Of a stretch of 64,000 nucleotides of DNA, positions 16,359 to 26,600 are shown piece by piece. Both the position numbers and the translations under genes were made by a program. Below the pieces are notes generated by a model. The model searched no databases, was not told where the DNA came from, and was given only the letters and a program-made list of their open reading frames with translations. Origin of the DNA: Peiella sedimenti. Lineage in GTDB: Bacteria; Pseudomonadota; Alphaproteobacteria; Caulobacterales; Caulobacteraceae. The stretch's first letter is position 1. The number at the start of each line of letters is the position of its first letter. The stretch is taken from NCBI RefSeq assembly GCF_030504955.1, contig NZ_JAUKTR010000001.1:807501-871500 (forward strand), read 5' to 3'.

Positions 16359-17597
16359 TCAGCCCTTCTGCAGGGCCAGCTGGATCACATCGGTGCGGCC
16401 GGTGGAGAACCCCGCCTCGCAATAGGCCAGATAGAACAGCCACAGCCTCCGGAACCGCTCGTCGAACTTGCCTCCTGTGATCTGGGGCCAGGCGGCCTGG
16501 AACCGCTCCGCCCAGGCGGCGAGGGTGCGGGCATAGTCCTGGCCAAAGCGCTCAATCCCGGTCCAAGCCAGTCCGACCTCGTCGGTTCGCGCCTTGAGGA
16601 CGCTTTCGCCGGGCAGATCGCCGCCCGGAAAGATGTACTTCTGGATGAAGTCCATCCGCTTCAGATAGTCGGCGAACAGGTCGTCCCGGATGGTGATGAT
16701 CTGCAGTGCGGCCCGCCCACCGGGCCTCAGCACCTCGGCCAGCTTGGCGAAATAGGCCGGCCAGTATTGGCGTCCTACAGCCTCGAACATCTCGATGGAG
16801 GCCACGCGATCGAACTGGCCCTCCACGTCGCGATAGTCGAGCATGCGGATCTCGACCTGATCCGACAGGCCTTGGCGCTGCATGCGGGCCTGGGCGAAGT
16901 CGTACTGCTCCTTCGAAATGGTCAGGCCGGTGACCCGCGCCCCACGCTTGGCCGCGTGCTCGGCGAAGCCGCCCCATCCACAGCCGATTTCGAGCACATG
17001 CTGGCCAGGCTGCAGGTCCATGGCCTGGCACAGGGTCTCGTACTTGCGCTTCTGGGCCGCCTCCAGCGTCTCGGCGTCGCCGACGAAACGAGCCGAGGAA
17101 TAGGTCATGGTCGGGTCCAGCCAGAGGCCGTAGAAGGCGTTGCCGAGGTCGTAGTGGGCGTGGATGTTCTTGCGCGACCCCGACCTGCTGTTTCGGTTCA
17201 GCCGGTGCCCGACCCAGTTCATCGCCTGGACCAGCAGGTTGCCGTGGAACAGGCGGCGGATCCCGTCATGGTTCATCGCCAGCACGCTCAGCAGGGCCGC
17301 CAGGTGCGGGCTGTCCCACTCGCCGGCCATGTAGCCCTCGGCGAAGCCAATGTCGCCCGAGCCGAAGACCCGGCGTGCAAAGCGCGGATTCTTGACGATC
17401 AGGACGCCGCGCGGGCCCGGCGCCTTGCCGTCGATGCGAATGACGCGCCCCTCAGGGGTGTGCACCTCGATGCCCCCAAAGGACCAGACGCGCGCCATCA
17501 AGGCGACGAGCGTTCGGAAGACCGGGTCCTTCAGCTCGGCCCAGGGGCGCTGAGTGATGGCGGCGCTGTCCGCGCCGGAAGTGGACGTCAGGCTCAA
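16359..17597 (-). CDS. cfa: Cyclopropane-fatty-acyl-phospholipid synthase
   Basis: A 412-residue SAM-dependent enzyme that adds a methylene bridge to unsaturated phospholipid acyl chains. The SAM-binding motif is VLEIGCGWGGFAEHAA; further family motifs are ENIHAHYDLGN-like RKNIHAHYDLGNAFYGLWLDPTMTYSS (substrate and bicarbonate region) and DRVASIEMFEAVG. A TTG at 17597 is taken as start because AGGAG lies seven bases before it and the 60 codons upstream look non-coding; residues then begin LSLTSTSGADSA (first read as Met). It follows the photolyase gene by 64 bases and precedes sseA by three. Cyclopropanation usually serves stationary-phase and acid tolerance. Confidence 0.9.
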   Translation of the reverse strand: MSLTSTSGADSAAITQRPWAELKDPVFRTLVALMARVWSFGGIEVHTPEGRVIRIDGKAPGPRGVLIVKNPRFARRVFGSGDIGFAEGYMAGEWDSPHLAALLSVLAMNHDGIRRLFHGNLLVQAMNWVGHRLNRNSRSGSRKNIHAHYDLGNAFYGLWLDPTMTYSSARFVGDAETLEAAQKRKYETLCQAMDLQPGQHVLEIGCGWGGFAEHAAKRGARVTGLTISKEQYDFAQARMQRQGLSDQVEIRMLDYRDVEGQFDRVASIEMFEAVGRQYWPAYFAKLAEVLRPGGRAALQIITIRDDLFADYLKRMDFIQKYIFPGGDLPGESVLKARTDEVGLAWTGIERFGQDYARTLAAWAERFQAAWPQITGGKFDERFRRLWLFYLAYCEAGFSTGRTDVIQLALQKG

Positions 17598-17661
17598 ACC
17601 GCGCGCTCCTGTTGCACAGTCAGCAGTAAAGTATAGGCACGCCGACGGCGGGAACCAACCG

Positions 17662-19080
17662 TCACGCCGAGAGGGCCTGGCGATAGGCGTCCAGCGCTCG
17701 GAGGCGCGTTTCCCGCAGATCGACGATCGGGGCCGGATAGCCGTCGGGCGGCCCAGAGGGCAGGGTCCAGGGGGCATGAATCGCCTGGGCCGGCGCCCTG
17801 GCCAGCTCAGGGACCCAGCGCCGCACGTAGACGCCGTCCGGGTCGAACCGCTCGCCTTGCGTCACTGGGTTGAAGACGCGGAAGTAGGGCGCCGCATCGA
17901 CGCCAGAGCCCGCCGCCCACTGCCAGTTCATGGCGTTCGACGCAGGGTCCGCGTCGACCAGCGTGTCCCAGAACCAGGCCTCGCCCCGGCGCCAGTCGAT
18001 CAGAAGGTTCTTCACCAGGAACGAGGCGACGATCATGCGCACGCGATTGTGCATGAAGCCCGTCCGCCACAGCTGGCGCATGCCGGCGTCGACTATGGGA
18101 ACCCCGGTTCGGCCTCGGCTCCAGGCCCGGAACCCGACGGGATCGTTGCGCCAGCGGATCTTGTCGTAGGCGGGCCGCGCCGCCTTTCGCCCTAGGTCGG
18201 GGTCGTGAAACAGCAGGTAGGCCCCGAAAGCCCGCCAGTTCAACTCGGTCTCAAGCTTGGCGACCTGTGCTTCGAGGCCCGGCTCGAGGTGCCGGCGAAA
18301 TCTCGCGGCGGCCAAAACGTCGTCGGGGGCGATCTCGCCCCATCGCAGGTGAGGGGACAGGCCGCTGGTCCCATCCCGGTCCGGCCGGTCTCGGTTCTCT
18401 GGATAGTCCTGCAGCGCCTCATCGAGAAAGCGGTGCAGCCGGGCCTGGGCGCCGGCCTCGCCGGGGGTCCAGACCTCGCCGAACTGGGAGGCCCAGTCGG
18501 GCGAGACAGGCCTGAGGCCCCACGCCGACAGCGCTTCGGACGCCGGCCAGGACGGCGGCGGGCTGAAGGTGGGATCAGCGATGCGTTCGGCCGGCGCCTC
18601 ACGGGCCTTGAGCGCTCGATCGAAGGCGCCGAACACCTGATAGGGACGTCCCTGCTGGGTCAGCAGGTCTTCCGGCGCCACGCGGCCGGTTTCGTGGACG
18701 ATGTCCAGCTCGGCGTCGGAGCGGGCCAGCATCCGACGCGCCTCGGCCTGCATGGCGGCGGCGTCGGGCTCATAGCGCCGGTGCGCCACGACGCGGCGGG
18801 CCCCGGTCTCCTGGGCCAGGGCGGCGAGGACGTCGCAAGACCGCCCCCGACGCAGAATCAGCCGCGCGCCATGGGCTTCGAGGTTCTTCGCCAGCGCCGC
18901 CAACGAGTGGTGGAGCCACCAGCGCGAGGCGCCCCCCAGCGGACGGTCCACGCCCTCGTCATCCAGGATGAAGACCGGGATCACGGGCCCGGCGGCGCAG
19001 GCCGCACTCAGGGCCGCATTGCGCCCAAGCCGAAGGTCGCGGCCGAACCAGAACAGGACAGGAGCGGCATCAGACGCCAT
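17662..19080 (-). CDS. phrB: Deoxyribodipyrimidine photolyase
   Basis: A 472-residue class I CPD photolyase using FAD and light to split pyrimidine dimers. The N-terminal antenna domain starts PVLFWFGRDLRLGRNAALSAA. The FAD-binding C-terminal half shows LSPHLRWGEI, ELNWRAFGAYLLFHDPDL, TGVPIVDAGMRQLWRTGFMHNRVRM and the WQWAAGSGVDAAPYFRVFNP end. All tryptophans expected for the electron-transfer chain region appear present. It heads the cfa-sseA operon and is divergent from kdsA. No LexA box was found in the 100-base promoter region. Confidence 0.95.
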   Translation of the reverse strand: MASDAAPVLFWFGRDLRLGRNAALSAACAAGPVIPVFILDDEGVDRPLGGASRWWLHHSLAALAKNLEAHGARLILRRGRSCDVLAALAQETGARRVVAHRRYEPDAAAMQAEARRMLARSDAELDIVHETGRVAPEDLLTQQGRPYQVFGAFDRALKAREAPAERIADPTFSPPPSWPASEALSAWGLRPVSPDWASQFGEVWTPGEAGAQARLHRFLDEALQDYPENRDRPDRDGTSGLSPHLRWGEIAPDDVLAAARFRRHLEPGLEAQVAKLETELNWRAFGAYLLFHDPDLGRKAARPAYDKIRWRNDPVGFRAWSRGRTGVPIVDAGMRQLWRTGFMHNRVRMIVASFLVKNLLIDWRRGEAWFWDTLVDADPASNAMNWQWAAGSGVDAAPYFRVFNPVTQGERFDPDGVYVRRWVPELARAPAQAIHAPWTLPSGPPDGYPAPIVDLRETRLRALDAYRQALSA

Positions 19081-19182
19081 TATTCCGCCGCCTCATTTTC
19101 CCCGCCCTTGTAAGCCAAGCCCCGCAACGCCAGTTTCTACGGCGTCCCGTTCGCAGCAGTTCACCGTCTGGAGTCTCTGTCC

Positions 19183-20037
19183 TTGTCCGCCCCCAACGCC
19201 CGCATCCAGATCGATGTCCCCAACGCCCAGCCCGTGGTGATCGGCGGGGGCGAGCGCCTGGCCATCATCGCCGGCCCTTGCCAGATGGAGAGCCGTCAAC
19301 ACGCGCTGGAGACGGCGCAGGCATTGAAAGAGACGGCCCAGCGGCTTGGGATCGGGCTGATCTACAAGACCAGCTATGACAAGGCGAACCGCACCTCGGC
19401 CAACGCCGCGCGGGGCATGGGCCTGTCCGGGGCCATGCCGGTCTTCGCCGAGATCCGCGAGACGCTGGGCCTGCCGACACTGACGGACGTTCACGAGACC
19501 CAGCATTGCGCCCCGGTGGCCGAGGCGGTCGACGTGATCCAGATTCCCGCCTTCCTGTGCCGCCAGACGGACCTGCTGGTGGCCGCCGCCCAGACCGGCC
19601 GCGCCATCAACATCAAGAAGGGCCAGTTCCTCGCCCCCTGGGACATGAAGAACGTCATCGCCAAGGTGACGGCGGCGGGCAATCCCAACGTCATGGCGTG
19701 CGAGCGCGGCGCCTCCTTCGGCTACAACACGCTCGTCTCCGATATGCGCGCCCTGCCGATCATGCGCGAGATTGGGTGCCCCATCGTGTTCGACGCCACC
19801 CACTCCGTGCAGCAGCCGGGCGGGCAGGGGACGTCCTCGGGCGGTCAGCGCGAGTTCGTGCCGGTGCTGGCGCGCGCCGCCGTCTCGGTGGGCGTGGACG
19901 CCGTCTTCATCGAGACTCATCCAGACCCGGACAACGCACCCTCCGACGGCCCCAACATGGTGCCCATGGCTCAGTTCGAGGGTCTGGTTTCAGACCTTCT
20001 GGAGTTCGACGCCCTGGCCAAGCGCCGGCCGCTGTAA
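19183..20037 (+). CDS. kdsA: 3-deoxy-D-manno-octulosonate 8-phosphate synthase
   Basis: A 284-residue KdsA, condensing phosphoenolpyruvate and arabinose 5-phosphate to Kdo-8-phosphate for lipopolysaccharide core synthesis. Characteristic segments: [76 protein letters not shown] and [21 protein letters not shown]. The start is a TTG with GGAG nine bases before it; no ATG is available nearby. It is divergent from the photolyase and followed 41 bases later by a DUF3089 gene. Confidence 0.96.
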   Translation: MSAPNARIQIDVPNAQPVVIGGGERLAIIAGPCQMESRQHALETAQALKETAQRLGIGLIYKTSYDKANRTSANAARGMGLSGAMPVFAEIRETLGLPTLTDVHETQHCAPVAEAVDVIQIPAFLCRQTDLLVAAAQTGRAINIKKGQFLAPWDMKNVIAKVTAAGNPNVMACERGASFGYNTLVSDMRALPIMREIGCPIVFDATHSVQQPGGQGTSSGGQREFVPVLARAAVSVGVDAVFIETHPDPDNAPSDGPNMVPMAQFEGLVSDLLEFDALAKRRPL

Positions 20038-20078
20038 GCGCGTTGCGAAGCGGCGCCGAACGGCTGTAGCGTCCGCCC

Positions 20079-21212
20079 ATGCGGCGGCTGTTTTCCTTTC
20101 AGGACAAGCTGACGACGCGTCAGCTGGTGGGGCTGACGCTGCTGGGCCTGCTGTTCGTCCTGGCCGCGGCGGTTGTCATCTGGCGCGAAGATATCCTGCG
20201 CACGGCGCTGGATCCCAAGGTGCCGTTCCAGACCTATGATCCGCCGCCCGCGCCCGACTACAGCCAGCCGTCCGCCTGGGCGCTCGCGCCTGCCGACGCG
20301 CCGCCGCCCGGCCAGGCCGCCATCTTCTTCATCCACCCGACGACCTTCGACGGCGGAGGCCACTGGAACGGCCCCATCGACGATGACGAGGCGAACGCCT
20401 TCCTGCGCCGCGCCATGCTGCCGAATTACGCCGGGCCCTTCTATCGCGTGGGGGCCATCTATGCCCCGCGTTACCGTCAGGCCAGCCTCTACGCCCAACT
20501 GACCCTGAGGGAGGATGCCCGCGAGGCCCGCATCTTCGCCTATGGCGACGTGCGCCGCGCCTTCGAGGCGTTTCTTGAGCGTGTCGGCGACGAGCGCCCC
20601 CTCATCCTGGCGGGCGTGGGGCAGGGGGCTGACCTGCTCGATCATCTGCTGATGGACATGGCAGCAGACCCGCGCCTCACCGGCCGGATCGTCGCCGCCT
20701 ACATGGTCGATGCTGCGGTGCCCGCGGCGCGATATGCGCCCGGTGATCCATTGCCCGCCTGTGAAAATCGGGATCAGGCCGGCTGCGTGGTGGCCTGGCT
20801 CCAGGTTCGCGAAGGGGCCGAGGAGCTGGCGCGGCGCAGGCTGGAGCGGGCCCTGGTCTGGACGCCCGCGGGGCGGCTCGACTACCTCGGCGACAGGACC
20901 GCGCTGTGCGTTAATCCGATCCTGGGCGCGCGCACGGACTCGGCTGCGCCGGCCCGCCTGAATCTCGGGGCCGCCAACGCCACCGGGTTGGAATGGGGCG
21001 CGCGTCCGGCCTTCCTGTCCCGACAGGTGGGGGCTCAATGCCGGGATGGGGTGTTGCGCTATTCGCAGCCGGAGTCGCGCACCACCTTCCGCGATGAGGG
21101 CACGTGGGCCGACCAAAGAAAGTCGCCTCAATACAATCTATTCTACGCGGATATTGAGGCTGACGCCGAAGCTCGACTGGCCGTCTGGCACCGCCTGGAG
21201 ACGGCCGCCTAG
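20079..21212 (+). CDS. DUF3089 alpha/beta-hydrolase-fold protein lacking the nucleophile serine
   Basis: A 377-residue DUF3089 protein with one N-terminal membrane anchor (LVGLTLLGLLFVLAAAVVIW) and an extracytoplasmic alpha/beta hydrolase fold. It has the early strand AAIFFIHPTTF and the RVGAIYAPRYRQAS segment. At the nucleophile elbow, where I expect GHSQG, it reads AGVGQGADLL, so the serine is replaced by glycine. It may be a non-catalytic member, or use another residue. It follows kdsA on the same strand. The stop is in a CTAG shared with recG. Confidence 0.82.
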   Translation: MRRLFSFQDKLTTRQLVGLTLLGLLFVLAAAVVIWREDILRTALDPKVPFQTYDPPPAPDYSQPSAWALAPADAPPPGQAAIFFIHPTTFDGGGHWNGPIDDDEANAFLRRAMLPNYAGPFYRVGAIYAPRYRQASLYAQLTLREDAREARIFAYGDVRRAFEAFLERVGDERPLILAGVGQGADLLDHLLMDMAADPRLTGRIVAAYMVDAAVPAARYAPGDPLPACENRDQAGCVVAWLQVREGAEELARRRLERALVWTPAGRLDYLGDRTALCVNPILGARTDSAAPARLNLGAANATGLEWGARPAFLSRQVGAQCRDGVLRYSQPESRTTFRDEGTWADQRKSPQYNLFYADIEADAEARLAVWHRLETAA

Positions 21213-23272
21213 CCTGCGGCGGTGACCGCCTCGCGCCAGTCAAACAGCGAGGTCAGCACGCCCAGCGCCGCCTTGCGGTCTGGCTTGAGCGGGCCCTGCA
21301 GCACAAGCCGCGCATCATCCGCCGCGGCGAGCATCAGTTCGCGGTGCGCGTGCGGGTCGGCGAAGCGATAGGCGGGAAAGCCGGACTGCTTCAAACCCAA
21401 AGGGTCGCCGCCGCCTCGTAGGGCGAAGTCCTCTTCCGCGATCCGGAAACCGTCGTCCGTCTCTCGCAGGATTTGAAGCCTTTGCGACGTGGCCTCGCCG
21501 CCGCCTCCGCCCTGGAGCAACAGGCAGGCGCTGTGCGCCGCGCCCCGTCCGATGCGTCCACGCAGCTGATGCAGCTGGGCCAGGCCAAAGCGCTCCGCAT
21601 GCTCCACCACCATGATGGTGGCGTTGGGCACGTCCACGCCCACCTCGACGACCGTTGTGGCCACCAGAACCGCCGTGCGCCCCTCGGCGAAGGCGGTCAT
21701 GGCGGCGTCGCGCTCGGCCGCGTCCATCTGGCCGTGAACCAGGCCAACGGGCACGCTCAGCCGCTCGGTCAGGTCCCTGGCCCGCTCCTCGGCTGCGGCC
21801 AGGTCGGCTACCTCCGACTCGGACACCATGGGACAGATCCAATAGGCCTGGGCGCCGCCTCTGGCCGCGGCGTCCAGCCGCTCGATGGCTTCGTCGGCGC
21901 GCGCCAGGGGCAGAACGCGCGTGGTGACGGGCTTGCGGCCCGGCGGCTTTTCCAGAAGCCGGCTCACGTCCAGGTCGCCAAACTGCGCCAACTCCAGCGT
22001 GCGTGGGATCGGGGTCGCCGACATGGCCAGCAGGTGAACGGCCTCGCCCTTGGCCACCAGGCGGTCGCGCTCCGCCACGCCGAAGCGGTGCTGCTCATCG
22101 ATGACCGCCAGCCCCAGCGCCTTGTAGGCCACGGCGTCCTGGAACAGCGCGTGGGTGCCGAAGGCCACCTGGGCGCGGCCCTCGGCCAGCGCCGCCAGCT
22201 TTTCCGCTCGGCTCGCTCCCTTGTCCCGCCCGGTCAGCAGCACGGACGTTACGCCTGCAGCCTCCAGCAGGGGCACCAGCCGCTCATGGTGCTGTCGCGC
22301 CAGGATTTCCGTGGGGGCCATGAAAGCGGCCTGATATCCCGCCGCCGCCGTCTCCACCGCAGCCAAGGCCGCCACGACCGTCTTGCCTGAGCCGACATCG
22401 CCTTGCAGTAACCGACCCATACGCTGGCCCGACTGCAGATCGGCGCCGATCTCGTCGCATGCCTTCCGCTGATCGCCGGTCAGGGCGAAGGGCAGGGCGG
22501 CGATCAGCCTGCGCCCCGCCTCGGACGGTGCGATGCGCGGCCCAGGCTTGGCCTGGCGCTGGCGCCGCCGCTTGGCCAGGGCGATCTGGTGCGCCAGCAG
22601 TTCGTCATAGGCCAGCCGCGCCCGCGCAGGGCTCAGCGGATCGAGTTCGGCCTCGCTTAAGGGATGGTGCAGCGCCGTGATCGCCCCATGCCAGGAGGGC
22701 CAGCGCCGCGCCGCCAGCCAGGCCGGATCCTGCCATTCCGGCAGCTCCGGCGCCTTTTCCAGCGCGTTCAACGCCACCTTGCGAAACTGACGCGAGCTGA
22801 AGTTGGCCGAGCCGGGATAGACCGGCTCCACGGCTGGGATCTCGTCCGCCCGCTCGGAGGGCAGCACAAAGTCGGGGTGCGGGATCTGCACCTCGCCGTT
22901 GAAGAACTCGACCTTGCCTGAAACGACCCGCGTCTCGCCTACGGGCAGCTGTTTCAGCAGGCTGTCGCCATAGGTCTTGAAGTAGACTAGGTGGACGAAC
23001 CCCGTCTCGTCATAGGCTCGCACCCGATAGGGCGCGCCGATCTTGTGCGACGGCACATGCCGATCGATGGTCACGGTGAAGATCTGGACCTGGCCCTCCA
23101 CGGCGCTGTTCGCCCTGGCTTTAGCTCGCCGGATCAGCCCGGTCGGGCCTGTGAACAGCACGTCGCGCACGCGCGGCCCGGCCAGACGGCGCACGATCGG
23201 CTCCACCTTGGCCCCCACGCCCTTCAAGGTGGCGGTCTCGGCGAACAGCGGGAAGAGAATCTCGGGCCGCAT
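21209..23272 (-). CDS. recG: ATP-dependent DNA helicase RecG
   Basis: A 687-residue RecG, which remodels stalled replication forks and branch-migrates Holliday junctions. An N-terminal wedge/OB domain (FTGPTGLI, QIFTVTIDRHVP) precedes helicase domain 1 with LLQGDVGSGKTVVA (Walker A), MAPTEILARQH, and VIDEQHRFGV, where DEQH stands for DEAD. Domain 2 shows TTVVEVGVDVPNATIMVVEHAERFGLAQLHQLRGRIGRG. The ending LGLKQSGFPAYRFADP is also typical. It is divergent from sdhE with 56 bases between. Its stop is shared with the DUF3089 gene. Confidence 0.96.
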   Translation of the reverse strand: MRPEILFPLFAETATLKGVGAKVEPIVRRLAGPRVRDVLFTGPTGLIRRAKARANSAVEGQVQIFTVTIDRHVPSHKIGAPYRVRAYDETGFVHLVYFKTYGDSLLKQLPVGETRVVSGKVEFFNGEVQIPHPDFVLPSERADEIPAVEPVYPGSANFSSRQFRKVALNALEKAPELPEWQDPAWLAARRWPSWHGAITALHHPLSEAELDPLSPARARLAYDELLAHQIALAKRRRQRQAKPGPRIAPSEAGRRLIAALPFALTGDQRKACDEIGADLQSGQRMGRLLQGDVGSGKTVVAALAAVETAAAGYQAAFMAPTEILARQHHERLVPLLEAAGVTSVLLTGRDKGASRAEKLAALAEGRAQVAFGTHALFQDAVAYKALGLAVIDEQHRFGVAERDRLVAKGEAVHLLAMSATPIPRTLELAQFGDLDVSRLLEKPPGRKPVTTRVLPLARADEAIERLDAAARGGAQAYWICPMVSESEVADLAAAEERARDLTERLSVPVGLVHGQMDAAERDAAMTAFAEGRTAVLVATTVVEVGVDVPNATIMVVEHAERFGLAQLHQLRGRIGRGAAHSACLLLQGGGGGEATSQRLQILRETDDGFRIAEEDFALRGGGDPLGLKQSGFPAYRFADPHAHRELMLAAADDARLVLQGPLKPDRKAALGVLTSLFDWREAVTAAG

Positions 23273-23328
23273 GGCTCTACATAGCGCGACTGGCGTTAGG
23301 CCGTCCGGAACGTTATCTGCACCCGCCC

Positions 23329-23643
23329 ATGCCCGATACCCTGCTGACCGACACGCCCGATCCCCGCGCCCAGCGCATCGCTCGCCTGCGTTACCGCGCC
23401 TGGCGGCGCGGCATGCGCGAGGCCGACCTGATCGCCGGTCCCTTCGCGGATCAGCGCCTGGATGGCCTGGATGATGCCGGCCTGGACGCTTTCGAGCGGC
23501 TGATGGATGTGCCGGACAACGATCTCTACGCCTGGATGATCGGCCAGGCCGACCCCGCGCCTGAACACCAGGGGCCGGTCATGGACGCGCTTCAGGGTTT
23601 CGCCCGCAGTCTCGCCCAGCAGACGCCGGGGCGCGGGGCGTGA
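23329..23643 (+). CDS. sdhE: Succinate dehydrogenase flavinylation factor SdhE (DUF339)
   Basis: A 104-residue SdhE/Sdh5-family protein, which promotes covalent FAD attachment to succinate dehydrogenase subunit SdhA. The signature RARxRRGMREADL-like segment is seen as YRAWRRGMREADLIAGPFAD, followed by FERLMDVPDNDLYAWMIG, the conserved acidic helix. Its stop overlaps the GTG start of mfd (GTGA), and the recG-sdhE-mfd arrangement is common in alphaproteobacteria. Confidence 0.92.
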   Translation: MPDTLLTDTPDPRAQRIARLRYRAWRRGMREADLIAGPFADQRLDGLDDAGLDAFERLMDVPDNDLYAWMIGQADPAPEHQGPVMDALQGFARSLAQQTPGRGA

Positions 23644-26600
23644 ACCCGCTGAAGGCCATTATAGAGGCGCCGGGCCAGATCGAGATCGGCGGCGCGCCCG
23701 AAGGTCTCGACGCCCTCGTCGTCGCTGACGCGCTCAAGAAGCGCTCGCCCGTCCTGTTCGTGGCCCGCGACTACGCCCGCGCCGGGGCTTTTCAGGGCGC
23801 GCTGCAGTTCTTCGCCGACCGCGCCCGCATCCTGGAGTTTCCGGCCTGGGACTGCCTGCCCTACGACCGGGTCAGCCCCTCGCCCGGGCTGGCCGCGCGC
23901 CGCATCGCCACCCTCGTGGAGCTGATGCAGGGCCTGCCGGACGAGCCGACGGTGATCGTCACTACAGTGGGGGCGGTGACCCAGCGCACCGCGCCGCGCG
24001 AGGCCCTCCAGCAGGCCGGTTTCAGCGCACGCGTCGGCTCCGACATCGATATGGCCGCCGTAGAGCGCTACTTCGCCGTCAACGGCTACCAGCGCGCCTC
24101 CACCGTGTCGGAGCGGGGCGAGTTCGCCATTCGCGGCGGCGTCATCGACGTCTTTCCGCCGGGCGCGGAGGAGCCGGTGCGCCTCGACCTGTTCGGCGAC
24201 ACGCTGGAATCGATCCGCGCCTTCGATCCGGAATCCCAGCGCTCCACCCGCCAGCTGACCGAGGTCAGCCTCGCGCCGGTGTCCGAGGCCCTGCTGGACA
24301 AGGAGACCATCGCCCGCTTCCGGGGCGGCTTCGTGCGCGCCTTCGGGGCCCCGGGCGATGATCCAGTCTACGCCGCCGTTAGTGAGGGCGTCCGCCGCCA
24401 GGGAGCCGAGCACTTCCTGCCGCTGTTCTACGAGCGGCCGGAGAGCCTGTTCGACTATCTGCCCGACGGCACGCTGGTCTTCCTTGATCATCAGGCGGAA
24501 GAGGCTCGCGCCGAGCGTATGGCCACCGTCCGCGACGCCTTCGAGGCCCGGCAGGAGACCGCCCACCTGAAGGGCGGCGCCTATCGCGCCCTGCCGCCCG
24601 AGGCCCTGCATCTTCAGGACGATGACTGGTCCGGCGCTCTAGCTCGCCATCCGGTGCGCAGGCTGACCCCCTTCGATCCGATCGGGGAGGGGGGCGTCGA
24701 CATGGCCGGGCGCCTGGGCCGCACCTTCGCCGCGGAGCGCCAGCAGGACAGCGTCAGTCTGTTTGATGCCGTCTCGGCCCACGCTCGACAGCAGATGGCG
24801 GAGGGCCGGCGGGTCCTTTTCGCCTCGTGGTCGGAAGGCTCGTCCGAGCGCCTCGGCTCCATGCTGGGCGACCACGGCATGGGCCGCATCCCCGCCGCTC
24901 CCTACTGGAACGCCGCGAGGGCCGCCGATCCGAAGACCCCCCAGCGCGTGGTGCTGCCGCTCGATTCCGGCTTCGTCACCGACAGCCTGGCCGTCATCTC
25001 CGAGACCGACATCCTAGGCGACCGACTGGCGCGGCCGCGCCGCAAGAAGCGCGCGACCAACTTCCTGGCCGAGGCCTCGGCTCTGACGCCCGGTGATCTG
25101 GTGGTCCACATCGACCACGGCATCGGTCGCTACGAGGGGCTGAAGACGCTTGAGGTGCAGGAGGCGCCGCACGACTGCCTAGAGCTCATCTACCATGGCG
25201 AATCCAAGCTCTATCTCCCTGTAGAGAATATAGATCTTCTCACGCGCTATGGGGGCGACAGCGACGAGGTTCAGCTGGACCGCCTGGGCGGGGCGGCCTG
25301 GCAGGCGCGCAAGGCCAGGGCCAAGGAACGCCTGCGCGAAATGGCCGAGGGCCTGATCGCCATCGCCGCCCAGCGCCTGTTGCGCACCAGTGAATCCACC
25401 GAGGCGCCGCAGGGCGTTTTCGACGAGTTCTGCGCCCGCTTCCCCTACGAGGAGACCGACGACCAGCTGAACGCCATCGGCGACGTGCTGGAGGATCTGT
25501 CGCGCGGCCGCCCCATGGACCGGCTGATCTGCGGCGACGTGGGCTTCGGCAAGACCGAGGTGGCGCTCAGAGCCGCCTTCGTCGTGGCCATGAGCGGCAA
25601 GCAGGTGGCCGTGGTCTGCCCGACCACGCTTCTGGCCCGCCAGCACTACGCCAGCTTCGTCGAGCGTTTCCGCGGCTGGCCGGTGAAGGTGCGCCGCCTG
25701 TCCCGCCTGACGCCGGCCAGGGAGGCCGCCGAGACCCGTGAGGCGCTGAAATCCGGCGAGGTCGAGATCGTCGTCGGCACCCACGCGGTCCTGTCCGAGC
25801 AGGTCGGCTTCAAGGACCTGGGTCTGGTCATCGTCGACGAGGAGCAGCACTTCGGCGTCAAGCACAAGGAGAAGCTCAAGGCGCTGCGCGCCGACGTGCA
25901 CATCCTGACCCTGACGGCCACGCCCATCCCGCGCACCCTGCAGATGGCGCTGTCGGGCATCCGCGACATGTCCATCATCGCCACGCCGCCGGTCGACCGT
26001 CTGGCCGTGCGCACCTACGTCACTCCTTGGGATCCCGTGGTGGTGCGCGAGGCCCTGCTGCGTGAGAAGTATCGGGGCGGCCAGGCCTATTTCGTCGCCC
26101 CCCGCGTCTCGGATCTGCCCGAGCTGGAGCGCTTCCTGCGCGATCAGGTCCCGGAGGTTCGCTTCGCCGTCGGCCACGGCCAGATGAGCGCCACCCAGCT
26201 GGAGGGCGTCATGACCGCCTTCTACGACGGCGAGTTCGATGTGCTGCTGTCCACCACCATCGTCGAGAGCGGCCTGGACGTGCCCACGGCCAACACCCTG
26301 ATCGTCCACCGCGCCGACCGCTTCGGCCTGTCCCAGCTATACCAGCTGCGGGGGCGGGTGGGGCGCTCCAAGGCGCGCGCCTACGCCTACCTGTCCACGC
26401 CGGCGGATCGGCCCGTCAGCCTGGGGGCCGAAAAGCGCCTGAAGGTGCTTCAGTCGCTGGACAGCCTGGGCGCGGGGTTCCAGCTGGCCAGCCATGACCT
26501 CGACATCCGGGGCGGCGGCAACCTGCTGGGCGACGCCCAGTCGGGGCACATCAAGGAGATCGGCGTCGAGCTGTACCAGCAGATGCTGGAGGACGCCGTG

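Noticed and set aside
15777..17636. A 619-codon plus-strand frame opposite sseA and cfa
   Set aside because: Shadow of two minus-strand genes with full catalytic motifs.
19149..19162. GTTCGCAGCAGTTC upstream of kdsA and close to the photolyase start, resembling a LexA box
   Set aside because: The spacing is six bases, not the seven required for the alphaproteobacterial LexA site, and it lies nearer kdsA than phrB.
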